Positions 48,215 through 58,705 are shown, counted from the stretch's first letter. The stretch is 64,000 nucleotides of DNA from Limosilactobacillus reuteri (GCF_013694365.1 NZ_CP059275.1:930001-994000), one strand, 5' to 3'. Numbers and translations are program-made. Notes: generated by a model not told the origin, from the letters alone.

Positions 48215-49312
48215 ATGACTGAATTTACTAAGAGAACCACATCACCATTTCGCTTTGATATTGTTGGCAGTTTCTTACGCCCAAAAGAATTAAAGGAAGC
48301 TCGCGCTAAATATCAGGTGGGACAAATTACGAAAGCAGAATTAACCGCAATTGAGGATAAAACTATCATTGACTTAATTAAGAAAGAAGAAGCAGCCGGT
48401 TTACACGCCGTTACTGATGGTGAATTCCGTCGTAGCTGGTGGCACCTCGACTTTATTTGGGGATTGGAGGGAATTGAACAGTCAACTTCTAATGCAGGAT
48501 ATGAGTTTCATGATGAAACAACAAGAGCTGAAACGGCAAAGTTAGTCGGTAAAGTAAGTGGAAATAATCATCCCTTTGTTGAGCACTTTAAATTTACACG
48601 TGACCATGTTAGTACTGGCACGCAGGTTAAACAAACAATCCCTTCGCCTGCTCAAGCCTTCTTTGAATTTTTGCGCCCAGAAAACATTGCTAGTGTCAAT
48701 AAATATTATCCGTCATTTGATGCTTTTGCGACAGACCTTGTAACTGCTTATCGCCAAGTAATCGCCGACCTTTATGCAGCTGGATGTAAGACATTACAGT
48801 TAGATGATTGCACCTGGTCAGCATATGCCGATTTTGCCCAACATCCTGAACATATCAAATCTGCAGGTTTTAATATTCAACAACTTGAGAAATTAGAAGA
48901 GACGTCTGTCGAACTAAATAATGCTATTATTTCTGACCAGCCTCACGATTTAACTATTAATACTCATGATTGTCGCGGCAATTACCATTCAACATGGGCT
49001 GCTACTGGCGGTTATGGTCCAGTTGCTGATCCACTTTTTACCAAGGAAAATGTAACTGCTTTTTATTTAGAATATGACACTGAACGAGCTGGCGGATTCG
49101 AGCCACTTGAAAAAGTACCTAATGATAAGTATGTCGTATTAGGACTAGTTACATCTAAATCCGGCCAGCTTGAGGATCGTGAAGCAATAATTAACCGTAT
49201 TCATGAAGCAGCTAAGTTTCACCCACTCAATAAGCTTTGTTTAAGTCCACAATGCGGTTTCGCTTCAACAGAAGAAGGAAATATCCTGACTGAAAAACAA
49301 CAATGGGCATAA
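48215..49312 (+). CDS. MetE C-terminal-like methionine synthase homolog (YxjG/YxjH type)
   Basis: 365 residues, half the size of full MetE. VGSFLRPKELKEAR, TDGEFRRSWWHLDF, QLDDCTWSAYAD, NTHDCRGNYHSTW and LCLSPQCGFAST hold the zinc-ligand His, Cys and Cys of the catalytic half. Members of this group methylate homocysteine or related thiols; which donor is used is not known. Confidence 0.88.
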   Translation: MTEFTKRTTSPFRFDIVGSFLRPKELKEARAKYQVGQITKAELTAIEDKTIIDLIKKEEAAGLHAVTDGEFRRSWWHLDFIWGLEGIEQSTSNAGYEFHDETTRAETAKLVGKVSGNNHPFVEHFKFTRDHVSTGTQVKQTIPSPAQAFFEFLRPENIASVNKYYPSFDAFATDLVTAYRQVIADLYAAGCKTLQLDDCTWSAYADFAQHPEHIKSAGFNIQQLEKLEETSVELNNAIISDQPHDLTINTHDCRGNYHSTWAATGGYGPVADPLFTKENVTAFYLEYDTERAGGFEPLEKVPNDKYVVLGLVTSKSGQLEDREAIINRIHEAAKFHPLNKLCLSPQCGFASTEEGNILTEKQQWA

Positions 49313-50212
49313 ATGTCGTTAAATGTTTTTTTGGAATTAGTAGAAATTAAGGCCAAAACTGCTAGTATCTTACCGATGCTCCTCGGGGTTTGCCTTAGTG
49401 TCTATTATTATCATTCACTAAACCTGCTAAATTCAGTTCTGTTTTTCATCGCAATGCTATTATTCAATATGGCGGTTGATATGATGGATAATTATAATGA
49501 TTATAACAATGCCATTGATACCGTTGATTATAAGAAAAATACAAATATTATTGGGCGGGAAAATATTTCACCGCGTTTAGTTCTCGGTCTCTTGCTTGCC
49601 TTTAGTATAGTAGCCGGCTTAATCGGAATCTATGTAGTTACTCGTGTTGGCCTTCCGTTACTATGGATGGGAATCTTTTGTTTTGCGATCGGCATTCTTT
49701 ACTCTTCTGGTCCATTTCCTTTGTCAGGGTTGCCAGTTGGTGAATTTGCCTCGGGATTTACAATGGGGTTCATGATTACCCTTATTTCTGTCTTTATTAA
49801 TGTTGGCCAGCAATTTACATGGTCCTGGGCAAATATCGGGGTCGTCTTTCTCGTTGCTTTACCGGATGAATTGTGGATTTCCAACCTATTATTAGCAAAT
49901 AATATTTGTGATGCGGGTGAAGATGAAGACAATCGCCGTCATACAGTTATTCACTTTATTGGGCAGAAAAATGGTCTATATGCATTTGCTATTAAGAACG
50001 TTTTAGCATTTTTAGCTATTATTTTCGCCGCGGTTCTTCATTTCGTACCATGGACAGTCTTGTTAACCTTATTGATTATCCCATTTGTGGTTAAGCAAAC
50101 AAGAATGTTATTTGCTAAGCAAGTTAAGAAAGAGACATTTCCATGTGCAGTTAAAATATTATTAATTGGCTCACTGGTTCAAGTCGTAACGTTTGCGATT
50201 GGGCTAATTTAA
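49313..50212 (+). CDS. menA: 1,4-dihydroxy-2-naphthoate prenyltransferase family protein
   Basis: 299 residues, about nine transmembrane helices. The Asp-rich prenyl-diphosphate motif is DMMDNYNDYNNAID (about 58-71), and a second Asp cluster NICDAGEDEDNR is near 200. Attaches the isoprenoid chain from HepT to dihydroxynaphthoate. Together with menG and hepT it gives the late steps only. Confidence 0.88.
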   Translation: MSLNVFLELVEIKAKTASILPMLLGVCLSVYYYHSLNLLNSVLFFIAMLLFNMAVDMMDNYNDYNNAIDTVDYKKNTNIIGRENISPRLVLGLLLAFSIVAGLIGIYVVTRVGLPLLWMGIFCFAIGILYSSGPFPLSGLPVGEFASGFTMGFMITLISVFINVGQQFTWSWANIGVVFLVALPDELWISNLLLANNICDAGEDEDNRRHTVIHFIGQKNGLYAFAIKNVLAFLAIIFAAVLHFVPWTVLLTLLIIPFVVKQTRMLFAKQVKKETFPCAVKILLIGSLVQVVTFAIGLI

Positions 50213-51193
50213 ATGAAACAATATTTTTTCCATACCTATCCGGCGATTAATAACGCTCTAGGTAAAGTAAATCAAACAATTAATGACCGGATTACAATTA
50301 AAAATCCCCAACTACACGATGCCCTGCAACAGATGGCCTCAAATGGCGGTAAATACCTTCGCCCAGCATTCTTCCTTTTATTTGCAAATATCAATCATCA
50401 AACTGCCGATGAGCAAGAAAGACTAATTAAAATTGCCTCTTCACTGGAGGTTTTACACATGGCCACTTTGATCCATGACGATATTATTGATGATTCACCT
50501 AAGCGTCGCGGAGCCGTCAGTGTCCAAGCCGCTTTTGGTAAAGATACGGCTGTCTATACGGGAGACTTCCTTTTTACTATCTTCTTTGACCTCCTCGTAG
50601 AAACGATGACCGGGTCCCCCTACCTGACACGAAACGCCCGGACGATGCGCAAAATTCTTACCGGAGAACTAGGACAGATGGATAATCGCTTTGATCTTTA
50701 CCAATCATTACTCGATTATTATCGCAATGTAAACGGCAAAACGGCTGCTATTTTTAGTCTTGCCGCTGAAGAAGGAGCCTATTTTGGTCATAGTGATCGT
50801 CGGACTATCAACTTAGCCAAACGAATTGGGCAAAATATCGGGATCAGCTTCCAGATACTGGATGACATCCTTGATTATTCAGGGGATGAACGCCTTAACA
50901 AACCTGTTTTGGAGGATTTAGCAACTGGTGTTTACTCCCTTCCCCTTCTTTTAACCTTGCAAAATCACCGGCATGAATTAGAACCGTTACTTGCAAAAAA
51001 ACGCCAAATGACGATTGAAGATATGGAAAAAGTCCAAAAGATTGTTGTCACTCATGGCGGTGTTAAAAAGGCGCAAGAAATTGCTACTAAGTTTACACAA
51101 AAAGCGCAAACCGAAATTGATCAATTAGCAGATAAGCATACCCGAAAGATGTTGAAGTTGGTAGCAGATAAGTTATTGACGAGGGTAAATTAA
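50213..51193 (+). CDS. hepT: Polyprenyl diphosphate synthase (heptaprenyl type, large subunit)
   Basis: 326 residues. Both Asp-rich motifs are present: LIHDDIIDDSPKRRG (about 82-96) and ILDDILDYSGDE. GGKYLRPAFFLLFA is the first conserved region. It makes the menaquinone side chain; chain length is inferred. Confidence 0.92.
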   Translation: MKQYFFHTYPAINNALGKVNQTINDRITIKNPQLHDALQQMASNGGKYLRPAFFLLFANINHQTADEQERLIKIASSLEVLHMATLIHDDIIDDSPKRRGAVSVQAAFGKDTAVYTGDFLFTIFFDLLVETMTGSPYLTRNARTMRKILTGELGQMDNRFDLYQSLLDYYRNVNGKTAAIFSLAAEEGAYFGHSDRRTINLAKRIGQNIGISFQILDDILDYSGDERLNKPVLEDLATGVYSLPLLLTLQNHRHELEPLLAKKRQMTIEDMEKVQKIVVTHGGVKKAQEIATKFTQKAQTEIDQLADKHTRKMLKLVADKLLTRVN

Positions 51194-52990
51194 ATGACTT
51201 ATCGTGATAAGTATGGTTTGAGTCACCCATCAATTTCTTTGACAGCTGTAGCTATTGCTATGCTTAGCTCTGATTTTCAACATTACTCTGATGAATTTAA
51301 TCATCCTATTTTACTAACTGCTAAATATGGTCCGTTTTATGAAGATGAAGAAGATATATCAGCTGGAGACGTTAATCCAATTGATAATTGGATGAGTGAA
51401 AAAGCTGATATTGACAACTATATTAAAGACCATCCAGATGCAGCTACATATAGTTTTGAAAGTAATTATCCTCTAACTCAGGATGAATGGGAAAAAGATG
51501 TTGATTTTTGGAATGATAAACCAGTATATATTGGCCACTATACTTCCATGATTAAACCAGATGCTAATTATGTTGGATTAGCTGGAAATGAATATGAGAT
51601 TCAACCATTGATGAATAATGCAGATAGTATGGATGAAATTATATTTAATCCAGTTAATGGAATGGACTTCGATAGTTATCAAGATTTAGTACACTCATAC
51701 TTACAAAACTTTAAGCAAGAAGATAAAATTAAAACTCTTAATGCCAATGTAGTAACTGCAAACCAGAACTTAATTAATGCACAAAATGCAGTTAAATCAG
51801 CCCAAAATAACGTTCAGAGTCTACAAGCTAATCTAGCAGAATTAAACAATGGTTCTACTAAGATCAATAAGGCAATTTCAGATACACAAGCTGCTCTTGC
51901 TAAGGGCCAAGAAAATCTAGAATTTGAACAAAAACAACTAGATCAAGCAAATCAAACCTTAGCAGATGTTCAAGCTAAAGTTGGTACAAAAGCAAAAGCC
52001 TTAGATGATGCTAAAGCTGCCCAATCTAAGGCAGTTGAAGCTTTAAGTCAAGTACAAAAGGCCTTAGACGAAACAAATGATGAAGTTAAAGCTGCCCAAT
52101 CAAATGTTGAGACTGCCCAAAACAATCTCAATACCAAAAATAATGATTTAAAGAATGCTCAAAATAAATTGACAGCATTAAATCAAACTTTGAGTAATTT
52201 AGAAAATAGTAAGGCTAATTTAGAAAAAGCGCAAAAGGCTTTAGATAATGCAAATGATGAAGCTTTGCAAGCAAATAAGGATGTCATTACTCAACAATCA
52301 ATTTTGAGTTCTTTGAAGAAAAATAAAGAAAAAGCAGATGCCCAGGTTATAACTGCAATAGAAGAGCTTAAGCAAGCTCAATCAGACTTAACTGTTGCAA
52401 AGGGTAGACTAGTTGCTGAACAAAAGATAGCAGAACAAGAGGCACAGAAGGATAATCAGCCAACAAGTCAGCCAACTGCACAGCCGACAGAGCAGCCAAC
52501 AAGTCAACCAACCGCTCAACCGACTGAACAGCCAACGAGTCAACCAACTGCTCAACCAAGCGAACAGCCGACAGAGCAGCCAACAAGTCAACCAACCGCT
52601 CAACCGACTGAACAGCCAACGAGTCAACCAACTGCTCAACCAAGCGAACAACCGACAGAGCAGCCAACGAGTCAACCAACCGCCCAACCGAGTGAACAAC
52701 CAACCGCTCAACCAACAGAACAACCAGCAATTGAATCAAATACGCAATTACCTGGTGAACAAAAGAATGAAGAACCACAACCAATGACTACACAGGTCAC
52801 TACCAAGAATGGCGAAACTTCTATCGTCGAACCTACTAACTCTTCATCAACACAACCAACTACTAAGCAAGATGCTCAACAATTGCCACAAACTGGTAAT
52901 CAAAAGTCATCAAGCTTAATTGGTCTTGGTTTTGCTAGTTTTCTCTCAGCACTTGGTTTAACAAAAGTAAATAAGAAACGGAAAGATTAA
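51194..52990 (+). CDS. LPXTG surface protein, C-terminal piece without signal peptide
   Basis: 598 residues. A globular N-terminal part (1-170), then a long coiled coil (about 172-415), a 90-residue QPT[SAE] repeat wall-spanning stretch, and a sortase signal LPQTG with a hydrophobic helix and KKRKD tail. There is no signal peptide, so this piece alone could not be exported. The gene listed after it (52991) has a signal peptide and coiled coil but no anchor. In the native reversed order they join as one surface-exclusion-like (SEC10/PgrA type) protein split by a stop or frameshift. Confidence 0.75.
   Translation: MTYRDKYGLSHPSISLTAVAIAMLSSDFQHYSDEFNHPILLTAKYGPFYEDEEDISAGDVNPIDNWMSEKADIDNYIKDHPDAATYSFESNYPLTQDEWEKDVDFWNDKPVYIGHYTSMIKPDANYVGLAGNEYEIQPLMNNADSMDEIIFNPVNGMDFDSYQDLVHSYLQNFKQEDKIKTLNANVVTANQNLINAQNAVKSAQNNVQSLQANLAELNNGSTKINKAISDTQAALAKGQENLEFEQKQLDQANQTLADVQAKVGTKAKALDDAKAAQSKAVEALSQVQKALDETNDEVKAAQSNVETAQNNLNTKNNDLKNAQNKLTALNQTLSNLENSKANLEKAQKALDNANDEALQANKDVITQQSILSSLKKNKEKADAQVITAIEELKQAQSDLTVAKGRLVAEQKIAEQEAQKDNQPTSQPTAQPTEQPTSQPTAQPTEQPTSQPTAQPSEQPTEQPTSQPTAQPTEQPTSQPTAQPSEQPTEQPTSQPTAQPSEQPTAQPTEQPAIESNTQLPGEQKNEEPQPMTTQVTTKNGETSIVEPTNSSSTQPTTKQDAQQLPQTGNQKSSSLIGLGFASFLSALGLTKVNKKRKD
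52457..52726 (+). repeat. Coding tandem repeat QPT[SAE], 22 units plus QP
   Basis: 270 bases coding 22 tetrapeptides of the type QPTS, QPTA, QPTE or QPSE plus a final QP. Larger blocks also recur. Such wall-spanning repeats change length easily by slippage. Confidence 0.9.
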
Positions 52991-53743
52991 ATGAAAAAAT
53001 TAAGATATACAAGTGTAGCTGTTGCAACATTGGCTGCTGCGACTTTAGCGAGTGCTAATAATAAAGTGAGTGCCGATGCAACTAATAATACTGTTATTAC
53101 AGAGTCAGCCAGCCAAACGGTTCAAGACGCTGTAAGTGATGCACAAAATGCGGTTAATAGTGCACAATCAAATGTAAATAGCAAAGAACAAGCGTTATCA
53201 GATGCTCAAGAAAAGGCACAAACAGCAAATAATGCTTACACTACACAGCAGTCTAAATTAACAGATAGCCAGAAAAACTTAGCTAATAAACAAGATGCCG
53301 TTAAGCAGGCGCAAAATAACTTAGATAATGCAGAAAAACTTGCGCAACAAGCAACTCCAGAAAATATTAAACAAACGCAGAAAAATATTTCTGATCAACA
53401 AAAAGTTATTCAAAACGCTCAGGGAAATGTTAATGATGCAAATACAGAATTAAATAGAGCTCAAGATCAATTAAATAATGCTAAGCAAAAGCAGGCTAAT
53501 GCTCAAAAGTTAGTCAATGATAAGAATCTAGCAAAGCAAGATGCTGATAATAACGTTTCTAAAGCAGAAGATGATGTTAAAAACAGCGGCTTAAATGAAG
53601 CAGAACAAAATGTACAAAAGGTTCAAACTACTTTAGATAATATAAAAAAGACGAATAGTAGTAATGAATCTGTTTTAAAACAAAATCAAATTGCATTGGC
53701 GGATAATAATAAGAAAATTGCAGATTTAAACACCCGACAATAA
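52991..53743 (+). CDS. Coiled-coil surface protein, N-terminal piece with signal peptide
   Basis: 250 residues. Signal peptide MKKLRYTSVAVATLAAATLASA with cleavage near NNKVSA, then a continuous Gln/Asn/Ala-rich coiled coil to the stop. No sorting signal, membrane anchor or globular domain. It probably represents the broken front half of the protein encoded at 51194. If read alone it would be secreted and unanchored. Confidence 0.75.
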   Translation: MKKLRYTSVAVATLAAATLASANNKVSADATNNTVITESASQTVQDAVSDAQNAVNSAQSNVNSKEQALSDAQEKAQTANNAYTTQQSKLTDSQKNLANKQDAVKQAQNNLDNAEKLAQQATPENIKQTQKNISDQQKVIQNAQGNVNDANTELNRAQDQLNNAKQKQANAQKLVNDKNLAKQDADNNVSKAEDDVKNSGLNEAEQNVQKVQTTLDNIKKTNSSNESVLKQNQIALADNNKKIADLNTRQ

Positions 53744-55762
53744 ATGATGAAGAAAGAATTGCCTCGTTTCTTATATGGTGGCGACTATAATCCCGAACAG
53801 TGGCCAGAAGAAACGTGTGCTGAAGATATTAAAGTATTTAAGCAGGCAGATATAAATACCGCCACGATCAATGTTTTTTCATGGGCTTTACTTGAACCGC
53901 AGGAAGGAAAATACGATTTTACCAAGCTTGATAAAATTATCAAAGAATTAACGGCTGCTGATTTTGATATCGTTCTTGCCACTTCAACCGCCGCGATGCC
54001 CGCTTGGATGTTCAAGAAATACCCAGATGTTGCGCGGGTCGACTACCAAGGACGCCGCCATGTATTTGGTGCCCGGCATAACTTTTGCCCAAGCAGTAAA
54101 AATTATCGGCGTTTAGCGAAAAATCTTGTTGAACAGCTCGCTAAAAGATATGGCGATAATCCGCATATTGTTGCTTGGCATGTTAATAATGAATATGGTG
54201 GCAATTGTTATTGTGAAGAATGCCAAACAGAATTTCAGCAATGGTTGAAGGTGCGCTATCAAACCTTAAATAATCTTAATCATGCATGGAATATGAATGT
54301 GTGGAGTCATACAATTTATGACTGGAATGAGATTGTTGTGCCTAATGAACTTGGTGATGCATGGGGCCCAGAAGGATCGGAAACAATTGTCGCCGGACTT
54401 TCAATTGATTATTTACGTTTTCAATCGACCCAAATGCTTGATTTATTTAAGATGGAAAAGCAAATCATTGAAAAGTATGATCCAACGACCTTAGTCACTA
54501 CTAACTTTCATAGTCTGCCCAATAAAATGATTGATTATCAGCAGTGGGCTAGTGCGCAAGACATTATATCATATGATAGTTATCCGGCTTATGATGTACC
54601 GGTTTATCAGCCAGCATTCTTATATGATTTGATACGTTCTTTAAAGCACCAGCCGTTTATGCTGATGGAATCCACGCCATCACAAGTTAACTGGCAACCA
54701 TATAGCCCATTAAAACGTCCGGGACAGATGGCGGCCACTGAATTACAGGCAGTTGCGCATGGTGCGGATACCGTTCAATTTTTCCAGTTGAAGCAGGCAC
54801 TGGGCGGATCGGAAAAGTTTCATGGTGCCGTGATTAGTCACGCCAACCGGACTGATACCCGGGCATTTAAAGAAGTAGCGAAATTAGGTCATGATTTAAG
54901 AAAAGTGGGCCCGGTTATTAAAGATTCTCAGACTAAAGCGCGGGTGGCCCTTATCTTTGACTGGAGTAATTTCTGGTCTTTTGAGTATGTCGATGGTATT
55001 ACCCAGGACCTAAAATATGTACCAATTATTCTTGATTATTACCGGCAATTTTATGAGCTGAATATTCCGACTGATGTAATTTCCGTTGATGATGATTTTA
55101 GCCAATATGACCTCGTAGTTGCTCCGGTCCTTTACATGGTTAAGGATGGCTTAGGCAAGAAGATTACAGATTATGTTGCAAACGGTGGTAATTTTATTAC
55201 TAGTTTTATGTCCGGAATGGTAAATGAATCCGATAATATCTATCCGGGAGGTTATCCTGGACCATTAAAAGATGTAATGGGGCTGTGGGTTGAAGAAAGC
55301 GATGCAATCCTTCCTGATAAAGATGTTAAATTAGCAATGACGACCGGGAATGAATTAACTGGACATTTGATAGCAGATTTAATTTGCCTTAATGGAGCCC
55401 ATGTCTTGGCTAAATACGCTAGTGAATTTTATGCTGGGACTCCCGCGGTAACCGAGAATACCTATTCAAAAGGGAAAGCATGGTATGTTGGTAGTCGCCT
55501 TGACCATACTAGTCTCCGTAAGATCATTATGCATATTGTTGATGATGTGCACCTTTCCGCGTTAGTCAAAGAGCAAACAGAATTGGAGATAACAAAACGC
55601 CAAAATTCAGCAGGTCAGGATATTTACTTTGTCCTTAATATGGGAAAGGGTAAACAACCATTACCAGTAGAATTTCAAAAGGGTTATCGAGACCTTTTGA
55701 CTGGTGATTCACCTGAAACGCTGCTTGATTCGTGGGATGTTGAGATCTTGGTTCAAGAATAA
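53744..55762 (+). CDS. lacA: Beta-galactosidase, GH42 family
   Basis: 672 residues. Hydrolyses lactose or galacto-oligosaccharides. Acid/base E150 in WHVNNEYGG, zinc-site cysteines in NCYCEEC, and nucleophile E309 in LMESTPS. GGDYNPEQWP at the N-terminus is a family mark. Cytoplasmic, no signal. Works with the LacS transporter listed next. Confidence 0.95.
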   Translation: MMKKELPRFLYGGDYNPEQWPEETCAEDIKVFKQADINTATINVFSWALLEPQEGKYDFTKLDKIIKELTAADFDIVLATSTAAMPAWMFKKYPDVARVDYQGRRHVFGARHNFCPSSKNYRRLAKNLVEQLAKRYGDNPHIVAWHVNNEYGGNCYCEECQTEFQQWLKVRYQTLNNLNHAWNMNVWSHTIYDWNEIVVPNELGDAWGPEGSETIVAGLSIDYLRFQSTQMLDLFKMEKQIIEKYDPTTLVTTNFHSLPNKMIDYQQWASAQDIISYDSYPAYDVPVYQPAFLYDLIRSLKHQPFMLMESTPSQVNWQPYSPLKRPGQMAATELQAVAHGADTVQFFQLKQALGGSEKFHGAVISHANRTDTRAFKEVAKLGHDLRKVGPVIKDSQTKARVALIFDWSNFWSFEYVDGITQDLKYVPIILDYYRQFYELNIPTDVISVDDDFSQYDLVVAPVLYMVKDGLGKKITDYVANGGNFITSFMSGMVNESDNIYPGGYPGPLKDVMGLWVEESDAILPDKDVKLAMTTGNELTGHLIADLICLNGAHVLAKYASEFYAGTPAVTENTYSKGKAWYVGSRLDHTSLRKIIMHIVDDVHLSALVKEQTELEITKRQNSAGQDIYFVLNMGKGKQPLPVEFQKGYRDLLTGDSPETLLDSWDVEILVQE

Positions 55763-57685
55763 ATGACACATAGCCATAAGCTCACGGGGAAGCAGCTTAT
55801 TTCTCGTGCTTCGTTTTGCTTTGGTAACTTAGGACACTCTGCATTTTATGGGGTAATGAGTACTTACTTTATTATCTTTGTAACAAGCGGAATGTTCGCG
55901 GGACTAAGCAAAACGGTTGCTAATAAACTAATTGGGTTGATTACTGGTTTGATTGTTTCTGTCCGGATTTTGGAATTATTAATTGATCCGCTGTTAGGAA
56001 ATATTGTTGATAATACTAAAACTCGGTGGGGAAAATTTAAGCCGTGGATTTTAATGGGAAATATCGTTAGTGCGATTCTGCTATTAATCCTCTTTACCGG
56101 AATCTTTGGCTTAGCAAAATATAATTGGGTTCTTTTTGCCATTTTATTTGTTATTATTTTCATTACGTTTGATATTTTCTACTCATTTTCTGATGTTTCG
56201 TATTGGGGAATGGTGCCCGCTTTAAGTGAAGATTCTGAAGAGCGGGGCGTTTATACCGCTCTCGGTGCCTTTGCGGGAACACTTGGTTGGAATGGATTAA
56301 CGATTATCGTGGTACCGATTGTAACGACCTTTACTTATTTAGCTACTGGTCATCATCGGCAGGGGCCTGCTGGTTGGTTTGCCTTTGCTGCCATTATTTC
56401 GGCATTAGCTGTTATCTGTGCCTTGGTTGTTTGTGTTGGGACGAAAGAAAATTACAATGTGATCCGTAAGTCTGCCCAGGATAAGACAACTATTCGGGAA
56501 GTTTTTTCAGCAATTTTTCACAATGACCAAATCTTATGGCCAAGTTTGGCATATTTACTTTATTCATGTGCCTATGTTGTAACTAATGGTGTCCTTTTCT
56601 ACCTTTACAAGTTTGTTATTGGTAAACCTGGTGAATTCTGGATTGTTGGGGTCATCGCTACGATTATTGGTTTCTGTACTAGTCCTCTTTATCCTATTTT
56701 GAATAAATTTATTCCACGAAAATGGCTATTCATTGGTGGCCAAGTCTGCATGAGTTTAGCATATTTAATCTTTATTTTTGCCCGCTCTAATGTTTTAATG
56801 ATGGACTTTGGATTGGTCTTGTTTAACATTAATTTTGCCCAATTGGTAACAGTTTTAACATTAACGGATGCAATTGAATATGGCCAATTAAATTCTGGTC
56901 AACGAAATGAAGCGGTTGTTCTTGCTGTGCGACCAATGATTGATAAATTAACAGGGGCGATCTCAAATGGCCTTGTCGGTTATATCGCAATCGCAGCCGG
57001 AATGACGGGGAGCGCGACTGCTGCTGACATGACAGGTCATGATATTCGGACTTTCGATAGTATGGCATTCTATATCCCGCTGGCATTAGCTGTTTTGTCA
57101 ATTTTTGTCTTTCTTTTTAAGGTGAAATTGAGTGAAGAAGTTCATGCGGAAGTAGTTGAAGAATTAAAGGATAAATTAGCACAAGGAGAACTGACAAGTG
57201 AAGCGTCGACATCATCGACTGGTCTTAAAGAAGAAACGATTTATGCCCCAACAGATGGCGAATTAGTTGCAATGAAAGAAGTCGTCGATCGTGATGGTCA
57301 ACCGTTCCCCGGAAAGGGCTTTGCGATTAGGCCAACTAGCGATAAATTGTACGCCCCATTTGACGGGAAGATTAACTTTACGTTTGGCACCCGTCATGCG
57401 TTTGGTATTACTTCTGACAAGGGATTAGAAATGATTGTTCATATTGGTATCGGGACCGTAAATATGCGTGGAGAAGGCTTCAATGTCCATTATAATGACG
57501 GTCAAATCGTTAAAAAGGGTCAGCTACTCTTTGATTTTGATCGTGAATTGATTAAACAAAGCGGGTATGAAGACTGGGTAATTACTTTCTTTGCGCAACC
57601 ACATAATATTGAAGCAACGGCTGGTTTTACTCCCGGTAAGCTTATTAAGCATGGTGATAAGGTAGTAACAGTAGAATTTAAATAA
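55763..57685 (+). CDS. lacS: Lactose permease, GPH family with PTS IIA domain
   Basis: 640 residues. N-terminal 12-helix GPH carrier (about 1-470), linker, and a C-terminal IIA-glucose-like domain (about 490-640) with target His560 in MIVHIGIGTV. HPr phosphorylation of that His controls transport in Streptococcus thermophilus LacS. It likely takes up lactose or galactosides with lacA. Confidence 0.94.
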   Translation: MTHSHKLTGKQLISRASFCFGNLGHSAFYGVMSTYFIIFVTSGMFAGLSKTVANKLIGLITGLIVSVRILELLIDPLLGNIVDNTKTRWGKFKPWILMGNIVSAILLLILFTGIFGLAKYNWVLFAILFVIIFITFDIFYSFSDVSYWGMVPALSEDSEERGVYTALGAFAGTLGWNGLTIIVVPIVTTFTYLATGHHRQGPAGWFAFAAIISALAVICALVVCVGTKENYNVIRKSAQDKTTIREVFSAIFHNDQILWPSLAYLLYSCAYVVTNGVLFYLYKFVIGKPGEFWIVGVIATIIGFCTSPLYPILNKFIPRKWLFIGGQVCMSLAYLIFIFARSNVLMMDFGLVLFNINFAQLVTVLTLTDAIEYGQLNSGQRNEAVVLAVRPMIDKLTGAISNGLVGYIAIAAGMTGSATAADMTGHDIRTFDSMAFYIPLALAVLSIFVFLFKVKLSEEVHAEVVEELKDKLAQGELTSEASTSSTGLKEETIYAPTDGELVAMKEVVDRDGQPFPGKGFAIRPTSDKLYAPFDGKINFTFGTRHAFGITSDKGLEMIVHIGIGTVNMRGEGFNVHYNDGQIVKKGQLLFDFDRELIKQSGYEDWVITFFAQPHNIEATAGFTPGKLIKHGDKVVTVEFK

Positions 57686-58705
57686 ATGGCGACAATTAAA
57701 GAAATTGCGGAAAAATCAGGATATTCACCAGCAACGGTTTCGCGCCTTTTGAATAATGATCAAAATTTATCGATCAGTCCAAGCACCCGCAATAAGATCA
57801 TGACGGTGGCTAATGAGCTTGGCTATTGGAACAACCACAAGAAAAACTCTCAGCAGCAACCAATCCGTCCTAATCTTGCTCTATTGTATCGGGTAAGCGG
57901 TGAAGAACAACTACAAGATGAATATTTTGCGTTTTTGCGAAATGCAATTATTAAAGAAGTCGATGAGGCGGGAGCGCAGGTTGAAATCTTTAGTAATATC
58001 AAGGATTTGATTGCGGTGGCTGATTCGTTCCAAGGATTTATTGGCGTGGGTGCGGACCGGGTAACGCAGGACCAGCTTATCGAACTTCATCAATACTTAC
58101 CACATGGAGTTTTTGTTGATATAAATCCGATGCCACAATTATTTGATTCCGTTCAACCTAACCTTGAATTAACGATTCAGGATGCTCTCCATCGCCTCGC
58201 CAAAGCAGGTTATGAACGAATCGGTTTCATTGGTGGAAAAGGACTTAATCTCAATAACGTCCAACAAGCTGATGCCCGTGAAATCGCCTTTCGTGAATTT
58301 ACAGGGATGCAAGGGATAAAAGAAGCGCCATTATATGTGGACGGACCATTTAATGTTAAAAACGGTTATCAACTTGGTAAACGGGTTCTTGAACAAAGTG
58401 GTGGTAATTTACCAGAAGCCTTTATTATTGCCTCTGATACGTTAAGTGTTGGTGTTCTCCAGGCTTTTAATGAAGCAGGGGTAATTGTGCCACGTGATAC
58501 TGTCGTGATTAGCATCAATAACAGTAAAGTTGCTAAGTATGTTTCACCGCCGTTAACGTCCTACAATATCAACCAAGAAACGCTTAGTCGGATGGCGATT
58601 AACCTTCTCCAAGATTTAATAACCCATCCCCAGCGTCCGCACGTTCATCTGACAGTAAATACCAATATTGTTTTTCGTAAAAGCTTTCCCAAAGAAAATA
58701 AGTAG
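57686..58705 (+). CDS. LacI-family regulator of the lactose genes
   Basis: 339 residues. N-terminal LacI helix-turn-helix (MATIKEIAEKSGYSPATVSRLLNN) and hinge, then the sugar-binding core. Position beside lacS and lacA suggests it represses them until galactoside is present. Operators are not visible since intergenic DNA is missing. Confidence 0.92.
   Translation: MATIKEIAEKSGYSPATVSRLLNNDQNLSISPSTRNKIMTVANELGYWNNHKKNSQQQPIRPNLALLYRVSGEEQLQDEYFAFLRNAIIKEVDEAGAQVEIFSNIKDLIAVADSFQGFIGVGADRVTQDQLIELHQYLPHGVFVDINPMPQLFDSVQPNLELTIQDALHRLAKAGYERIGFIGGKGLNLNNVQQADAREIAFREFTGMQGIKEAPLYVDGPFNVKNGYQLGKRVLEQSGGNLPEAFIIASDTLSVGVLQAFNEAGVIVPRDTVVISINNSKVAKYVSPPLTSYNINQETLSRMAINLLQDLITHPQRPHVHLTVNTNIVFRKSFPKENK

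Noticed and set aside
52368..52784. Minus-strand ORFs opposite the QPTS repeat
   Set aside because: They are low-complexity shadows of the coding repeat with no start signal.
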